Assembly: GCF_014395975.1 (NCBI RefSeq)
Contig: NZ_CP060714.1
Location: 4,464,001 to 4,528,000, forward strand
Source: Diaphorobacter ruginosibacter
GTDB taxonomy: Bacteria; Pseudomonadota; Gammaproteobacteria; Burkholderiales; Burkholderiaceae_C
Length of the DNA: 64,000 nucleotides
Direction of reading: 5' to 3'
Shown here: positions 44,314 to 53,098 of the stretch, in pieces
How the letters are laid out: each line of letters opens with the position of its first letter
Position numbering within the stretch: position 1 is the first letter of the stretch
The notes under the pieces: generated by a model
Databases searched by the model: none
What the model was told of the DNA's origin: nothing
The model's input: only the letters and a program-made list of their open reading frames with translations
Position numbers and translations under genes: made by a program

Positions 44314-46971
44314 TCAGCGGCTGTCGGTTTCGCGCAGGCGCAGCAGGGTCTGGCTCAGGAGCGCGCGCAGCGCCGACGGCCGCACGGGCTTGAACAGCAT
44401 GGCCCAGCCGCGTTCGGCCGCATGGCGACGCAGGGCGATATCGCGCTCGGCGGTCACCAGGATCACTTGCGGCGACTGGCCCCAGATCCCCGCGAGCTCC
44501 CCGAACAGGTCGGGGCCGTGGAACTCGCCCATGCGCACGTCGAGCAGCACGAGCTGCGGTGCATTCCCGGCGCGGGCGAACTGCAGCGCGCCCTGCGGAC
44601 CGCCGGCGTAGGGCACGTCGCACCCCCAGCGCTGCAGCAGCGCTCCGGTCGCGGCACAGCTGGGGGCGTCATCGTCGATGTACCAGGCGCTCAGTCCGCG
44701 CAGGGGCGCATCGCTGCGCGGCTCCGACGCCATGGCAGAGGCCTCGGCGGGAACCGTGGAGGCCGGCTGCCTGGAAAGCGGCACGCTCACCCAGAACACG
44801 CTGCCCCTGCCGAGCTCGGAGCGCAGCCCGATCTCGTGCCCGAGCAGCTTGCCCAGGCGTTCCACGATCGCGAGGCCCAGGCCCGCGCCGCGGTCCTGGT
44901 CGTGCCCTTCGTTCAGGCGCCTGAACTCCTCGAAGATCTCGCGCTGCAGGCTTTCGGGAATGCCGGGCCCCTGGTCGTGGATCTCGATGCGCAACTGGTC
45001 GCCGCGCCGCCTGCATCCGATCAGCACCCGCCCCGTGGGCGTATAGCGGATCGCGTTGGAGAGCAGGTTCTGCAGGATGCGGCGCAGCAGCGCCTCGTCG
45101 CTGCGCACCACATGGCGGGACTTCACGGCCGAGAGCTTCAGCCCGCGGCTCTCCGCGATGATGCCGAAGTTGTGCTGCATCACCTGCAGCAGCGGGCCGA
45201 GTGCAAAGTCGCGCACGTGCACGTCGAGCTGGCCCGATTCCATGCGCGAGATGTCGAGCAGGCTGTTGAGGATGCCGTCCTGCGCGGCCAGCGCGCCCTC
45301 GATGCTATCGGCCACATGCCGCCCCGCATCGTCGTGCAGGTGGCTGCGCAGCAGCGAGCTGAACATGCGCGCCGCATTCAGCGGCTGCAGCAGGTCGTGC
45401 ACGGCGGCGGCCACGAAGCGCGTCTTGTAGCGGTTGGCCGCCTCCGCCTCGCGCCGGGCGGCGTCCAGGTCCCGGGTGCGCTCGGAGATGCGCTGCTCCA
45501 GCGTGTCGGCCAGGGAGCGCAGTTCGCGCGCCGCGTTCTTGTAGCTGGTGATGTCGGCATAGCTGGTCACGAAGCCGCCGTCGGGCATGGGGTTGCCGCG
45601 AATCTCCAGCACCGTGCCGTCGCTCTTCGCGCTTTCATGCAGGTGCGAGGTTCCCTCGCGCAGATGCGCGAGGCGCCGCCGGATCGCGTCCTCCCCCGGA
45701 TTGGCTCCGAGCAGGCCGCGCCTGGCGTTGTGGCGGATGAGGGCCTCGATGGGTGCGCCCACGCGCATGAGTTCGGGTGGAAACCTGAAGAGCTGCACGT
45801 AGCGGGAGTTCCAGGCCACGAGATTCAGGTCCGCATCGATCACCACCACGCCCTGGGGCAGATGCTGCAGGCTGCGCGAGAGGCCCGTGTCGGCCTGCTT
45901 GGCCGCCTGGAGGATCCCGTCCTGCGCGGTGCGCAGTTCCTGGGCATGCTGGTGCAGCACGGTCTCCAGTTCCTGGCGGCTCTTCTGGCGCAGGTTGGAC
46001 AGGCGCTGGCGCTGGCGTACGAAGAGCACCAGCATTGCGAGCGCGAGCCACACACCGCCCGCGGTGACCGAGGCCCAGTAGCTTGCGATGGTGCTGGCAC
46101 GCGCGTTGTGCAGCAGATGCAGGTGCCAGTCGGAATCCGGCAGTGCAATGCTTCGCCAGAGCACGGGATCGGCGAGCACCGGATCGCCGATGCGCGCGAC
46201 GAAGCCGCCGTCGGCCAGCTGCCGTTCCCTGCGGAACTGCAGCGGCCTGAGCGGCTGGTCGGAGTACTGCCGCGTGGCATCCATCTCGGCGATGTCCTTC
46301 TCCGACAGCGGTGTCAGGTGGCGGTAGCGCCACTCGTCCTGGTTGGCGAGAAAGACCACCTCGTGCGCATCGGAGGCCATCACGATGTCCCGTGTCTGCT
46401 GCCAGCCGCGTTCGAGCTCGCTGAGCACGATCTTGATGGCGATGAGTCCGGTCACCCGTCCCTGCTCATCGACGATGGAGCGCGACAGGAAGTAGCCCGC
46501 CTCGCCCGTGGTCATGCCGATGCCGTAGAAGCGGCCGCGCCCCGTGGCCAGCGCCTGGGTCACGTAGGGACGGTAGCTGTAGTCCTCGCCGACGTTGCTG
46601 TGCCTGTCCCGCCAGTTGCTGGCCGCGATCGCGCGGCCCTGCGTATTGACCAGCGTGAGCGTGGAGGAGTCGCTTGCACCGTTGGCCTCCTCGAGCTTGC
46701 GGTTGAGCGCATCCACTTCGCGCGCGTCCAGCGCATGCGTGAGCGCATCGCGCAACTGCGGATCGAGCGCCAGCACTTCGGGCAGCGTGCGATAGCGGTC
46801 GATGCGCTGCGAGAGCTCCTGTGCATAGAGCGCGAGCTGGCGCTCCACCAGATCGCTTTCGTTCTGCAGGGCACGGTGCAGCGCAAATTGGCTCGCGAGC
46901 AGCATGCTTGCGCACATGCCGGCGAGCACCACCAGAACGGTCCACAGGAGTCGGCTGCGCGATGAGGTCAT
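44314..46971 (-). CDS. NahK-like hybrid sensor histidine kinase/response regulator
   Basis: 885 residues. TM1 about 9-29, periplasmic dCACHE-like sensor about 30-300, TM2 about 298-318, coiled linker, PAS-7 domain (about 370-480, LNLVAWNSRYVQLFRFPPEL), HisKA with the H-box VHDLLQPLNAARMF (His about 524), HATPase (ILQNLLSNAIRYTPTG, GAGLGLAIVERLGKLLG), and a C-terminal receiver (YIDDDAPS, phospho-acceptor Asp near 810 in LLDVRMG, FKPVRPSAL). Kinases of this build beside dctA sense C4-dicarboxylates or similar acids. It is divergent from dctA, 239 bases away. Confidence 0.88.
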   Translation of the reverse strand: MTSSRSRLLWTVLVVLAGMCASMLLASQFALHRALQNESDLVERQLALYAQELSQRIDRYRTLPEVLALDPQLRDALTHALDAREVDALNRKLEEANGASDSSTLTLVNTQGRAIAASNWRDRHSNVGEDYSYRPYVTQALATGRGRFYGIGMTTGEAGYFLSRSIVDEQGRVTGLIAIKIVLSELERGWQQTRDIVMASDAHEVVFLANQDEWRYRHLTPLSEKDIAEMDATRQYSDQPLRPLQFRRERQLADGGFVARIGDPVLADPVLWRSIALPDSDWHLHLLHNARASTIASYWASVTAGGVWLALAMLVLFVRQRQRLSNLRQKSRQELETVLHQHAQELRTAQDGILQAAKQADTGLSRSLQHLPQGVVVIDADLNLVAWNSRYVQLFRFPPELMRVGAPIEALIRHNARRGLLGANPGEDAIRRRLAHLREGTSHLHESAKSDGTVLEIRGNPMPDGGFVTSYADITSYKNAARELRSLADTLEQRISERTRDLDAARREAEAANRYKTRFVAAAVHDLLQPLNAARMFSSLLRSHLHDDAGRHVADSIEGALAAQDGILNSLLDISRMESGQLDVHVRDFALGPLLQVMQHNFGIIAESRGLKLSAVKSRHVVRSDEALLRRILQNLLSNAIRYTPTGRVLIGCRRRGDQLRIEIHDQGPGIPESLQREIFEEFRRLNEGHDQDRGAGLGLAIVERLGKLLGHEIGLRSELGRGSVFWVSVPLSRQPASTVPAEASAMASEPRSDAPLRGLSAWYIDDDAPSCAATGALLQRWGCDVPYAGGPQGALQFARAGNAPQLVLLDVRMGEFHGPDLFGELAGIWGQSPQVILVTAERDIALRRHAAERGWAMLFKPVRPSALRALLSQTLLRLRETDSR

Positions 46972-47125
46972 GGTGCAAGTGTGCTAAGTGGTTACCCTAG
47001 GTTTCGCGGGGGTCTCCCCTCTGGAGCCCGCATCGACTAATACCAATAGGTTATCGCCAGCGCGCGCCTGCAGCCGTACAAACCGACACATACGCTTGTC
47101 CGGCTTCCATGCGCGTGCCCTGCGG

Positions 47126-47139
47126 CGGGAATTTTCCCG
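47126..47139. promoter_or_regulatory. Palindrome upstream of dctA
   Basis: CGGGAA-TT-TTCCCG between the hybrid kinase and dctA genes, 72 bases before the dctA ATG. Candidate binding site for a LuxR/NarL or other dimeric regulator; the rest of the 239-base gap shows no clear promoter. Confidence 0.35.
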
Positions 47140-47210
47140 TTGTAGCACCCCGCTCCCCGGTCCGATGGGCGTAAGCACCCCACACCTTATCGAGACCACG
47201 GAGAACCCGC

Positions 47211-48545
47211 ATGCAAGCCATTCCGCAAACCGCCGCCGCGCCGGTGCACCTGCCGTTCTATCGGCAGCTGTATTTCCAGGTGGTGTCCGCCATCGTGATC
47301 GGCGTGCTGCTCGGCTATTTCGAGCCGCAGTACGCGCAGCAGTTCAAGCCGCTTGGCGACGCGTTCGTGAAGCTGGTGAAGATGATCATCGCGCCGGTGA
47401 TCTTCCTCACCATCGTGACCGGTATAGCCGGCATGACCCACCTGCGCACCGTGGGCCGCGTGTTCGCCAAGACCATGGTCTACTTCCTGTTCTTCTCCAC
47501 GCTGGCGCTGATCGTGGGCATGATCGTCGCGCACGTGATCCAGCCCGGCGCGGGCATGCACATCAACGTGGCCGATCTCGACCAGTCCGCCGTGCAGGGC
47601 TATGTGTCGAAGTCGCACGAGATGACCCTCACCGGCTTCCTCATGGACGTCATCCCCAAGACCCTGGTGAGCCCCTTCGTGGGCGACAACATCCTGCAGG
47701 TGCTGTTCATCGCCGTGCTGTTCGGCATTGCGCTGGCAATGTCCGGCGACCACGGCAAGCCCGTGCTGAACTTCCTCGAGGCGCTGACGATTCCCGTGTT
47801 CAAGCTCGTGAACATCCTGATGAAGGCCGCCCCGCTCGGTGCGTTCGGCGCCATGGCCTTCACGATCGGCAAGTTCGGCCTGTCCTCGCTGGTCAACCTG
47901 GCCTGGCTGGTCGGCACCTTCTACATCACCTCACTGCTGTTCGTGGTGGTGATCCTGGGCTTCGTGGCACGCCTGTGCGGCTTCTCGGTGCTCAAGCTGG
48001 CCAGGTATCTCAAGGCCGAGCTGCTGCTGGTGCTGGGCACGTCATCTTCCGAATCGGCACTGCCCTCGCTGATGCACAAGATGGAAAAGGCCGGCTGCAG
48101 CAAGTCGGTCGTGGGCCTGGTGGTTCCCACCGGCTATTCGTTCAACCTGGACGGCACCAACATCTACATGACGCTGGCCGCGCTGTTCATCGCGCAGGCG
48201 ACCGATACGCACCTCACGCTGGGTCACCAGATCATGCTGCTGCTGGTGGCCATGCTCAGCTCCAAGGGTGCCGCCGGCGTGACGGGCGCGGGCTTCATCA
48301 CCCTGGCCGCCACGCTGGCCGTGGTGCCCGAAGTGCCCGTGGCCGGCATGGCGCTGATCCTTGGTGTGGACCGCTTCATGAGCGAATGCCGTTCGCTCAC
48401 CAACTTCATGGGCAATGCCGTCGCCACCGTGGTCGTTTCGCGCTGGGAAAAGGCGCTGGACTACGACAAGCTCGACGCCGCGCTGTCGGGCGAGGAGCTG
48501 CCGGACGCCCTGCCGGTGCCGCAGGCTGCGACACGCCAGGCCTGA
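47211..48545 (+). CDS. dctA: C4-dicarboxylate/cation symporter DctA
   Basis: 444 residues, eight membrane helices plus two reentrant hairpins. Signatures of the DAACS family: VKLVKMIIAPVIFLTIVTGI, hairpin SSSESALPSLMHKM, and PTGYSFNLDGTNIYMTLAAL (substrate/cation site) followed by SSKGAAGVTGAGFITLAATL. Transports succinate, fumarate or malate with protons or sodium. SD GGAGA. Likely controlled by the neighbouring hybrid kinase and the LuxR regulator at 42168. Confidence 0.92.
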   Translation: MQAIPQTAAAPVHLPFYRQLYFQVVSAIVIGVLLGYFEPQYAQQFKPLGDAFVKLVKMIIAPVIFLTIVTGIAGMTHLRTVGRVFAKTMVYFLFFSTLALIVGMIVAHVIQPGAGMHINVADLDQSAVQGYVSKSHEMTLTGFLMDVIPKTLVSPFVGDNILQVLFIAVLFGIALAMSGDHGKPVLNFLEALTIPVFKLVNILMKAAPLGAFGAMAFTIGKFGLSSLVNLAWLVGTFYITSLLFVVVILGFVARLCGFSVLKLARYLKAELLLVLGTSSSESALPSLMHKMEKAGCSKSVVGLVVPTGYSFNLDGTNIYMTLAALFIAQATDTHLTLGHQIMLLLVAMLSSKGAAGVTGAGFITLAATLAVVPEVPVAGMALILGVDRFMSECRSLTNFMGNAVATVVVSRWEKALDYDKLDAALSGEELPDALPVPQAATRQA

Positions 48546-48589
48546 ACTGAATACGCATGTCTCCGGGCCGTTCACTCGGTCCCGTTCAG

Positions 48590-48624
48590 ATCCCGCCAGG
48601 GCCTCGGCCCGGCGGGATTTTTTT
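48590..48624 (+). terminator. Terminator of dctA
   Basis: ATCCCGCC (48590-48597) pairs with GGCGGGAT (48611-48618), with an extended GC pairing inside, followed by six T. It lies between convergent dctA and rdgC. Confidence 0.9.
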
Positions 48625-48626
48625 CG

Positions 48627-49646
48627 TCAGAACGGTGGGTCCTCGTCGTCTTCGTCGTCGGCGCCCTGCGCGGCCATGGCGGCGGCCGATGGATCCACCG
48701 CTGCGGGCTTTCTGTCGGTATCGGGGCGCGGGGTGGCCACCGTGCCGCCGCCCAGTTCGGTGCGGCCCTCGCCACCCAGCGCCTCCACCAGGTCGGGCAG
48801 CAGCTTGGTGAGTTCACCTGTGGCGATCGCCACGTCGGCGTCGAAGCCGGCGTCGTCCTGCTTCTGGCCTTCGAAGACCGTGTCGAGGAAGGAGATCTTC
48901 TTGATCTGCAGGCTCTCGGTGAGCACGAACGAGACACGATCATCCCAGCTCATCGCGAGCTTGGTCGGCATCTTGCCCTGGTCGATGTGTTCGCGGATCT
49001 CGTCGATGTCGAGCGGATGGCGCGAGTAACGCACCACGGCCTTGGCCTCGTCGGCGCTCTTGAGCTCGCATTCGCGGTCGATCGAGAAGCCCACGGGCGG
49101 CTCCTGTTCCTTGAGCCAGTGCGCCATCGCCGCCTGTGGCGACTCCTGCGTGTCGAGCAGCGCCACGGCAAAGCCGGGCAGCGCATCCACCAGCATGGTC
49201 ACGACCTCGTCGGCCCTGCCCTGGCTGCCGGTGTCGAGCACCAGCAGGTGCGCCTCCGGATCGATCCACACCCACATCGATCCCTGCTTGGTGAACGCCA
49301 TCGGCAGCAGGTCGAGCTTGGCTTCTTCCTTGAGCTCCTTGCTTTCCTTCTTGCCCGGCTTGCGGCCGGTCTCCTGCTCGATGCGGGCGGCCTTTTCCTT
49401 GACCTTGCGCGCGAGCACCGATCCCGGCAGCACCTTGGATTCGGTCATGAAGCGCAGAATCCACTGCCCGCCGACCGACTCGGCCATCGCGCCATGCTCC
49501 TCGCCGCGCGGCGGCACCCAGCCCACCGATTTCTCCTGCGTGGCGCCGCATTCCTCGAAAAGCGATGGGGCCAGCGCTTCCTCCACTTGCGTCAAATCCA
49601 TCTGCCACGATTCGGCGATGCGATACACGATCATGTTCTTGAACAC
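48627..49646 (-). CDS. rdgC: Recombination-associated protein RdgC with an SSB-like acidic tail
   Basis: 339 residues from the GTG at 49646 (GAAGGACGG upstream). The opening FKNMIVYRIAESW and ATQEKSVGWVPPRGEEHG are characteristic of RdgC, a ring-shaped dimer that binds DNA and restrains RecA. E. coli RdgC is about 303 residues; this protein has an extra low-complexity C-terminus ending DDEDDEDPPF, closely resembling the acidic tip of SSB (DDDIPF). Convergent with dctA. Upstream 49647-50038 contains only weak features (a TTATCCGCA variant near 49835). Confidence 0.9.
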   Translation of the reverse strand: MFKNMIVYRIAESWQMDLTQVEEALAPSLFEECGATQEKSVGWVPPRGEEHGAMAESVGGQWILRFMTESKVLPGSVLARKVKEKAARIEQETGRKPGKKESKELKEEAKLDLLPMAFTKQGSMWVWIDPEAHLLVLDTGSQGRADEVVTMLVDALPGFAVALLDTQESPQAAMAHWLKEQEPPVGFSIDRECELKSADEAKAVVRYSRHPLDIDEIREHIDQGKMPTKLAMSWDDRVSFVLTESLQIKKISFLDTVFEGQKQDDAGFDADVAIATGELTKLLPDLVEALGGEGRTELGGGTVATPRPDTDRKPAAVDPSAAAMAAQGADDEDDEDPPF

Positions 49647-50038
49647 GCTAACTATCCGTCCTTCACTTTGAAAAAACGCGGGTGGCCACCGCGGAGGCCG
49701 CCCGCCGAAATCCAGTTCCAAGCATCCATTGTCAGGGCAACCGTCCCATGGGCGCCTTGCCTTGAAAGAGCCCGGCTGCTATTCATAAGGAAGCAATCAT
49801 CCATTGATTGCCAATGAAAGCCGCTGAATTCGAGTTATCCGCAGGCCGCCTTCGTGAACGAAACCAGCGTTCCGGCCATCCGGGAAATTCGTAGAACTTT
49901 ACACAGATTGAAGTTTGGAACATGGCCGCGATACATGCCGCGACCACACTTGCATCCAAGCGCCGCAGGATCTCCCCCGGTGCCCTGTCTCCTCCTGCTC
50001 TGTTCCAACGGGAAGTTCTCAAGAAAGGAAAACTCACC

Positions 50039-50662
50039 ATGGCTCGCTTTTCTACACGCTCTTTCGCTGCAACCGCTCTGGCTGCAGCCATGTTCGCCGC
50101 AGCCGCCGTTCCGGCAATGGCCCAGACCGCTCCTGCTCCGGCGGCACCCGTCGCTTCGGCCGACGCCAAGCCGGCTCCCCGTCACCATGAGCGTGGCCCG
50201 CGCATGACGCCCGAACAGCGCCAGGAGCGCATGGCCAAGCACGCCGAGGCCTTCAAGCAGAAGCTGAAGATCACTGCCGACCAGGAACCCGCATGGAATG
50301 CCTTCCAGGAAGCCATGCATCCCAAGAACCGGCCGGATCACGCACGCCTTGACCGCAAGGACATGGATAAGCTGACGACACCCGAGCGCATCGACCGCAT
50401 GCGTGCCCTGCACGCCCAGCGCTCGGCGGAAATGGACCGCCGCGGCGAGGCCGTCAAGACCTTCTACGCAGCGCTCAAGCCCGAACAGCAGAAGACCTTC
50501 GACCAGGAAAGCGCCCGCATGATGCATCGCTTCGGCCCTGGCGACCACAAGGGTGAGCGGGACGGCAAGCGAGGCCCGCGTGGGGAGCACGGGCATCGCC
50601 ACCATGGCAAGCAGGCTCCCGCCGACGCGGCAGCTCCGGCAGCGCCCGTGCAGCCGCAGTAA
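50039..50662 (+). CDS. Periplasmic Spy/CpxP-like LTXXQ protein
   Basis: 207 residues from the ATG at 50039 (AAAGGAA upstream). Signal peptide 1-29 (FAATALAAAMFAAAAVPAMA). The mature part contains MTPEQRQERMAKHAEAFKQK and LKPEQQKTFDQES, the LTxxQ-type repeats of Spy/CpxP, with His-rich ends (RHHERG, HGHRHHGK). Spy and CpxP are periplasmic chaperones induced by envelope stress; the His clusters suggest metal binding. A terminator follows. Confidence 0.85.
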   Translation: MARFSTRSFAATALAAAMFAAAAVPAMAQTAPAPAAPVASADAKPAPRHHERGPRMTPEQRQERMAKHAEAFKQKLKITADQEPAWNAFQEAMHPKNRPDHARLDRKDMDKLTTPERIDRMRALHAQRSAEMDRRGEAVKTFYAALKPEQQKTFDQESARMMHRFGPGDHKGERDGKRGPRGEHGHRHHGKQAPADAAAPAAPVQPQ

Positions 50663-50684
50663 TCCACAGCCCCACACTGCCCGA

Positions 50685-50707
50685 AGCCCGCGCTCGCGGG
50701 CTTTTTT
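50685..50707 (+). terminator. Terminator of the Spy-like gene
   Basis: GCCCGCG (50686-50692) with CGCGGGC (50695-50701), extended by flanking A-T, followed by TTTTTT. Short loop (effectively fewer pairs). Confidence 0.75.
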
Positions 50708-50917
50708 CATCGCCGGGCTGTCCCCAGATGAAAAGCGCCCCTTTGAGGAGCAGTGGCCGCATGCAGTGGACAAGCATGGGGAACCATCTTGCATTTCTCC
50801 GGCCCGCAGACAAGCCACAGTGATCGGCTGCAATGCGGCAAAGGCCTACATCGGACAAAGATGTCCGAACTTTAAAGTGGTAACACGGCGTCAATGAGCG
50901 ACGCCTTGGAAACCATC

Positions 50918-51547
50918 ATGTTCAATACCCTTCATCGGTCCCCGAGCGGGGACTTCGCACCACGGCAACGCCCGTGGGCGCGACACACATTCGCCATCTT
51001 CACCCTTGCACTGACTGCGTCCGCAACTTCGGCGATTGCACAGACATCTGTGGATAACTCTGGTGATCTCTCGCGTGCCAAGTCCATCTACGTACAGGGA
51101 AGCTGGGCCGAGCACGGCACCGACGCCGCCACCGTCGGCGTTACCCTGCCCTGGAAAGAGTGGAAAGCTGACCTCTGGGGCGGCCAGGTGCGGGGCCATT
51201 GGGATCTTTATGTGTCCCGCCTGTCCTTCGATGGGCGGCGCAGCTATGACAGCACCTGGATGTTTGGCGTCAAGCCCGTGTGGCGCTGGCGCCCGGACGC
51301 GGGGCGCTCTCCCTGGTTCGCAGAGGCCGGCGTCGGGCTGACCTACATGACCGACCGCTACATCACCGTCCACAAGGAATTCAGCACCTCGTTCAATTTC
51401 GCCACTCATCTGGGTGTGGGCTACAGCTTCGGCGAGCAGCGCCAGCATGAGGTGCAACTGCGCGTGGAGCATGTCTCGAATGCGGGCATCAAGGAACCCA
51501 ATCCCGGCGAAAACTTCGTGCAGATCCGATACGGCTACCACTTCTGA
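50918..51547 (+). CDS. pagL: Lipid A 3-O-deacylase PagL-like (acyloxyacyl hydrolase)
   Basis: 209 residues from the ATG at 50918 (TTGGAAA upstream); an in-frame ATG at 50894 is possible. Signal peptide to about residue 42 (TSAIAQ). The rest forms an eight-strand outer-membrane barrel, with the PagL motif HVSNAGIKEPNPGEN containing the catalytic His-Ser pair, and a terminal Phe (RYGYHF) as in outer-membrane proteins. It removes the 3-O acyl chain of lipid A. A DnaA box (TGTGGATAA at 51049) lies inside the gene, immediately left of origin-like region B. Confidence 0.88.
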   Translation: MFNTLHRSPSGDFAPRQRPWARHTFAIFTLALTASATSAIAQTSVDNSGDLSRAKSIYVQGSWAEHGTDAATVGVTLPWKEWKADLWGGQVRGHWDLYVSRLSFDGRRSYDSTWMFGVKPVWRWRPDAGRSPWFAEAGVGLTYMTDRYITVHKEFSTSFNFATHLGVGYSFGEQRQHEVQLRVEHVSNAGIKEPNPGENFVQIRYGYHF

Positions 51548-51559
51548 CCAGGTTGATCA

Positions 51560-51830
51560 CTTGTTATCCACAGCTAAAACCCGCATTCAGAGCGGATGTG
51601 GATAAACTTGTACAGAATTTTCAGAGCAACTTCGATTTATCCACAGCAAAGTGGAAAACTTCGAAGTTGTTCCCATTTCAGGTACAGCGGCAAGATAGCT
51701 CGAAGCACATGGTTTGATTTTTTCCAAATGATTGAGAACAATGGAGAAAATCAATTTATCCACAGGCTGTTCGGTCCTCTACTACTAACAACATATATAA
51801 ATAACACTATTCAAGAACAACTTTGCTAGT
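51560..51830. other. Origin-like region B: DnaA-box cluster with DnaA-trio tract
   Basis: Four perfect DnaA boxes in 200 bases: TTATCCACA at 51564, 51637 and 51756, TGTGGATAA at 51597. The 51756 box (TTATCCACAGG) is followed by a GC-rich spacer and CTACTACTAAC (51779-51789), the complement of DnaA-trios, then an AT-rich tract (ACATATATAAATAACAC) and AGAACAAC. The order box, spacer, trio, AT-rich segment is the core bacterial origin-unwinding system. It shares its downstream elements with region A, 11.2 kb to the left, in the same orientation. The rest of the gap to the SDR gene is pyrimidine-rich with no SD. Confidence 0.78.
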
Positions 51831-51952
51831 GCTGTGCCTCATATGGGCGCGCCTTTGAATTTCACATTGCGGTAAATCATCGTTATTTGATGAATAAATA
51901 AGCAAGTTTCACCGCTTCCTTGCCCGGCGTTTCTTTTTCTTCTTCTTTTTGA

Positions 51953-52699
51953 ATGACCTCCACCCGACCCGTCGCACTCATTACCGGTTCCACCAGCGGG
52001 ATCGGCGCCGCTATCGCCCGTTGCCTGTCGCGCGACGGATTTTTGGTGGTGCTTCATTCGCGAAGCAGTGTGGAAACCGGCAGGGCGATGGCCCTGGAAC
52101 TGTCCCCTGCCCTTTACATCCAGGCCGATCTCGCAGACGAGGAGGAACGCCGGAATCTTGTAGAGCAAACCGTTGCCGCATGCGGCCGAATCGATCTGCT
52201 TGTGAATAACGCGGGCATAAGTCAGGTGATCCCGCACGGCGACCTTCTGGCGGCCACGCCCGAGGTCTGGCAACAACTGCACGAGGTGAACGTGGTCGCG
52301 CCTTTCCGGTTGATTGCACATGCCGAAGCCGCATTGCGCGCGTCTGCCCGGCTGAGCGGCAGGCCTGCTTGCGTGATCAACATCAGCTCGCATGCCGGTG
52401 TGCGCCCCAAGGGCGCGTCCATCCCCTATGCGGCAGGCAAGGCCGCGCTCAACCACATGACACGCCTGCTCGCACTGAGCCTTTCACCGGAAATCCGCGT
52501 GAACGCCGTTGCACCGGGGCTGGTGGAAACGCCCCTGACGGAAAGCTGGACCGCTGCGCGGGAACTGTGGAACACCAAGTCTCCCATGCGGCGCGGAGCA
52601 CAGCCCGAGGACATCGCGCAGGTGGTGGCGATGCTGGCTGCGTCGGACTATCTGACCGGTGAAGTGGTGCTGTCGGATGGCGGGTTGAATCTGACCTGA
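51953..52699 (+). CDS. Short-chain dehydrogenase/reductase (3-oxoacyl-reductase-like)
   Basis: 248 residues. NAD(P)-binding TGSTSGIGAAIARCL (about 11-25), NNAGISQ, the catalytic Ser/Tyr/Lys set INISSHAG, YAAGKAALN, and the C-terminal AASDYLTGEVVLSDGG. The start has no Shine-Dalgarno; a pyrimidine-rich run precedes it. Substrate unknown. A DnaA box (TTATCCACA at 52736) lies just beyond its stop. Confidence 0.88.
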   Translation: MTSTRPVALITGSTSGIGAAIARCLSRDGFLVVLHSRSSVETGRAMALELSPALYIQADLADEEERRNLVEQTVAACGRIDLLVNNAGISQVIPHGDLLAATPEVWQQLHEVNVVAPFRLIAHAEAALRASARLSGRPACVINISSHAGVRPKGASIPYAAGKAALNHMTRLLALSLSPEIRVNAVAPGLVETPLTESWTAARELWNTKSPMRRGAQPEDIAQVVAMLAASDYLTGEVVLSDGGLNLT

Positions 52700-52768
52700 C
52701 GCCGACGGGGATGCCAGAACACAACGGTCAGCGAGTTATCCACAAGCCGCCCGTCTGGCGGAGGCAGC

Positions 52769-53098
52769 TCAGTTCGCAGGAATGTCGAGGCCTGGAAGGC
52801 GCACCGGGCCCAGGCCCAGCCAGTTGCCGAAGCGATCGCGGGTGCGCATGTAAAACGACGGATATCCCTCACTGACATCCCTGTGGAACGGGTGGATGGT
52901 GATGTCCGCACTTCCCTTCCAGCTCTGTTGCAGATCGGGCATGTCGAGCAACGCGCAGCGCATGGAATAAGGGTCTTGGCGCGGGATGTCCTGGTAGCAC
53001 TGAACGGTGCCGTCCTCGTTCATCGCAAACCGTCCATTCACCCGCATCAGCCTGACCCAGCCTGTGATCGCCGAGCGTTCGGTCACGAGGGACGACAT
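52769..53098 (-). CDS. Small hypothetical protein coupled to the IclR gene
   Basis: 109 residues. Its ATG at 53098 shares one base with the IclR stop (TGATG), so it is probably translationally coupled. No family recognised. The sequence is acidic/aromatic with a central SADITIHPFHRDVSEGYPSF and an end RFGNWLGLGPVRLPGLDIP; it has no signal peptide or membrane segment. The frame upstream of this ATG runs antiparallel into the IclR gene and is rejected. Confidence 0.55.
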   Translation of the reverse strand: MSSLVTERSAITGWVRLMRVNGRFAMNEDGTVQCYQDIPRQDPYSMRCALLDMPDLQQSWKGSADITIHPFHRDVSEGYPSFYMRTRDRFGNWLGLGPVRLPGLDIPAN

